Assembly (NCBI RefSeq): GCF_902726565.1
Contig: NZ_CACVAF010000021.1
Location: forward strand, 1-33,207
DNA from: Yersinia vastinensis
GTDB taxonomy: Bacteria > Pseudomonadota > Gammaproteobacteria > Enterobacterales > Enterobacteriaceae
DNA length: 33,207 nt
Direction of reading: 5' to 3'
In this document: one piece after another, positions 33,165-33,207 of the stretch
Layout of the letters: every line of letters starts with the position of its first letter
How positions within the stretch are numbered: position 1 is the stretch's first letter
The notes under the pieces: model-generated
Databases searched by the model: none
The model's input: only the letters and a program-made list of their open reading frames with translations
Told to the model about the DNA's origin: nothing
Position numbers and translations under genes: made by a program

Positions 33165-33207
33165 AATTCTGTTTTAATCAACCCGCTACACAATCACTCT
33201 CATGCAG

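Overview
The window is a chromosomal core segment of an Enterobacterales bacterium, most likely a Yersinia. Gene content and order follow the Escherichia coli interval between rrnB and rrnE: murB-birA / coaA / thrU-tyrU-glyT-thrT-tuf / secE-nusG / rplKAJL-rpoBC / thiCEFSGH / rsd / nudC-hemE-nfi-yjaG / hupA / DUF1481 / purHD. The E. coli zraPSR genes between hupA and purD are absent. An acetyltransferase gene sits between the tRNA cluster and coaA. The genus call rests on remembered similarity of the protein variants (NudC, Rsd, ThiC length) and on a palindromic repeat of the yersinia type; it is inference.

Both ends are ribosomal RNA operons reading leftward. Position 66-93 carries an rrn P1 promoter firing out of the left edge. 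Positions 33045-33164 are the 5S gene of a second rrn operon entering from the right, with tandem terminators after it. The whole 33 kb is therefore an interval between two directly repeated rrn operons.

Layout from left to right: rrn P1, a perfect DnaA box and a PurR operator lie before purH-purD (+), which end in a clear terminator. Leftward genes follow: a DUF1481 lipoprotein, hupA, yjaG, nfi, hemE and nudC. Rsd (+) is divergent from nudC. A 110-bp palindromic element and a TPP riboswitch then precede the thiamin operon thiCEFSGH (+), which converges on rpoC at a shared terminator. From 14.4 to 26.7 kb the leftward transcription and translation block runs secE-nusG, rplK-rplA, rplJ-rplL-rpoB-rpoC. 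It shows an L1-binding leader, an L10 leader and an attenuator-like hairpin before rpoB. Then come tuf and four tRNA genes (leftward), a GNAT acetyltransferase and coaA (+), and birA and murB (-) next to the 5S gene.

Functionally this is housekeeping: purine, thiamin, haem and CoA synthesis, biotin control, peptidoglycan, transcription and translation. I found no defence system, CRISPR array, prophage or intact insertion sequence, and no previously undescribed multi-gene system. The observations worth a second look are regulatory: a promoter nested inside a terminator, a mobile-type palindrome that abuts and seems to contribute the thiC promoter, competing hairpins in the rplL-rpoB gap, a strong hairpin between rpoB and rpoC, a DnaA box between rrn and purH, and a possible IS remnant beside the one accessory gene.
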